Origin: Janthinobacterium violaceinigrum
GTDB lineage: Bacteria; Pseudomonadota; Gammaproteobacteria; Burkholderiales; Burkholderiaceae_D
DNA length: 64,000 bases
Direction of reading: 5' to 3'
Assembly (NCBI RefSeq): GCF_009208555.1
Contig: NZ_WFLI01000010.1
Span: forward strand, 124,001 to 188,000
How positions within the stretch are numbered: the first letter of the stretch is position 1; every line of letters begins with the position of its first letter. Positions 63,545 through 64,000 of the stretch are shown here, piece by piece. Position numbers and translations under genes: made by a program. The notes under the pieces are model-generated. The model was given only the letters and a program-made list of their open reading frames with translations. It did no database searches and was not told the DNA's origin.

Positions 63545-64000
63545 ATGAAACAATATGGAGCCGAGTTCCTCGGCACGTTCTGGCTGGTGCTGGGCGGTTG
63601 CGGCAGCGCCGTGCTGGCCGCTGCCTTTCCCGGTCTAGGCATCGGTTTTGCCGGCGTGGCGCTGGCGTTTGGCCTGACGGTGCTGACCATGGCCTACGCC
63701 ATCGGTCACATCTCGGGCTGCCACCTGAATCCTGCCGTGTCGATCGGCCTGTGGGCCGGCGGCCGTTTTCCTGCCAATCAGCTGCTGCCGTACATCATCG
63801 CGCAAGTGCTGGGCGCCATCGTGGCCGGCGGCGTGCTGTACGTGATCGCCAGCGGCCAGGCCGGTTTCGATGTCAGCAAGGGCTTTGCCTCGAACGGCTT
63901 CGGCGCCCATTCGCCGGGCGGCTATTCGATGCTGTCGGCGCTCGTCATTGAAATCGTGCTGACGATGTTCTTCCTGATCGTCATCCTGGGCGCCACCGAC
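63545..64000 (+). CDS. aqpZ: aquaporin Z, C-terminus cut by window edge
   Basis: 152 residues are visible with no stop before the edge; the family is about 230. [26 protein letters not shown] and the first NPA box in [17 protein letters not shown] match AqpZ closely. Four hydrophobic segments are visible; the second NPA box and selectivity-filter Arg lie outside. A water channel of the inner membrane. AAAGGAA precedes the ATG. Confidence 0.95.
   Translation, partial: MKQYGAEFLGTFWLVLGGCGSAVLAAAFPGLGIGFAGVALAFGLTVLTMAYAIGHISGCHLNPAVSIGLWAGGRFPANQLLPYIIAQVLGAIVAGGVLYVIASGQAGFDVSKGFASNGFGAHSPGGYSMLSALVIEIVLTMFFLIVILGATD

Overview
The window looks like chromosomal DNA from a high-G+C betaproteobacterium of the family Oxalobacteraceae, most like Janthinobacterium or Massilia. 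The evidence is gene content: FlhDC-headed motility and chemotaxis genes of beta type, an EarP plus EF-P(Arg32) pair, a DUF3460-scpA-panC cluster, and a true LysR-lysA divergon. This is recognition from memory, with no database search. No phage, insertion sequence, rRNA or CRISPR array was seen.

Layout. 1-6108: an AraC-type regulator cut by the left edge, divergent from an operon of an AGPS/YgcU-like flavoprotein, a GlpD-like dehydrogenase, a small unknown protein and an FGGY kinase. This is the best candidate here for an undescribed catabolic pathway. 6109-8663: a TonB-dependent heme-type receptor behind a Fur-box-like palindrome. 8777-14374: a response regulator-PAS-GGDEF protein, an aminotransferase, an EamA exporter and a divergent MocR-type regulator. 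14406-16392: htpG behind a good sigma-32 promoter. 16493-22901: small membrane and exported proteins, two alpha/beta hydrolases, and a two-gene LRR/MORN-repeat module. 23038-25199: kynU-kynA for tryptophan catabolism.

25200-38735 is the motility and chemotaxis block: flhDC, motAB, a CheZ-like phosphatase, cheY, cheA, cheW, an MCP, cheR, cheD, cheB and a second cheY. A membrane-anchored methyltransferase lies between flhC and motA. Two tandem sigma-28-like promoters and a 19-bp palindrome lie upstream of flhD. FlhDC switches the regulon on; the receptor signals through CheW/CheA to CheY; CheR, CheB and CheD adjust the receptor; the CheZ-like protein probably resets CheY; MotAB powers the motor.

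38809-55383 is mostly housekeeping: an SDR with a strong upstream palindrome, panC, scpA, metG, apbC (mrp), a PafA-like phosphodiesterase, a phospholipase D-type lipoprotein, lysA/lysR and gltX. A lipoprotein gene at 49051-50013 has visibly lower G+C and may be foreign. 55463-58636 holds three tRNA-Ala(GGC) and five tRNA-Glu(UUC) genes, two tRNA-Ala pseudogenes and further 3'-end remnants with copied terminators, interrupted by a DUF5694-like gene. The right end carries earP-efp, a degenerate amidase-family gene, an Ivy-like lysozyme inhibitor, an acetyltransferase, and aqpZ cut by the right edge.

Starts were chosen from ribosome-binding sites and family N-termini. Many long open frames lie antisense to real genes, as expected at this G+C, and are not listed.
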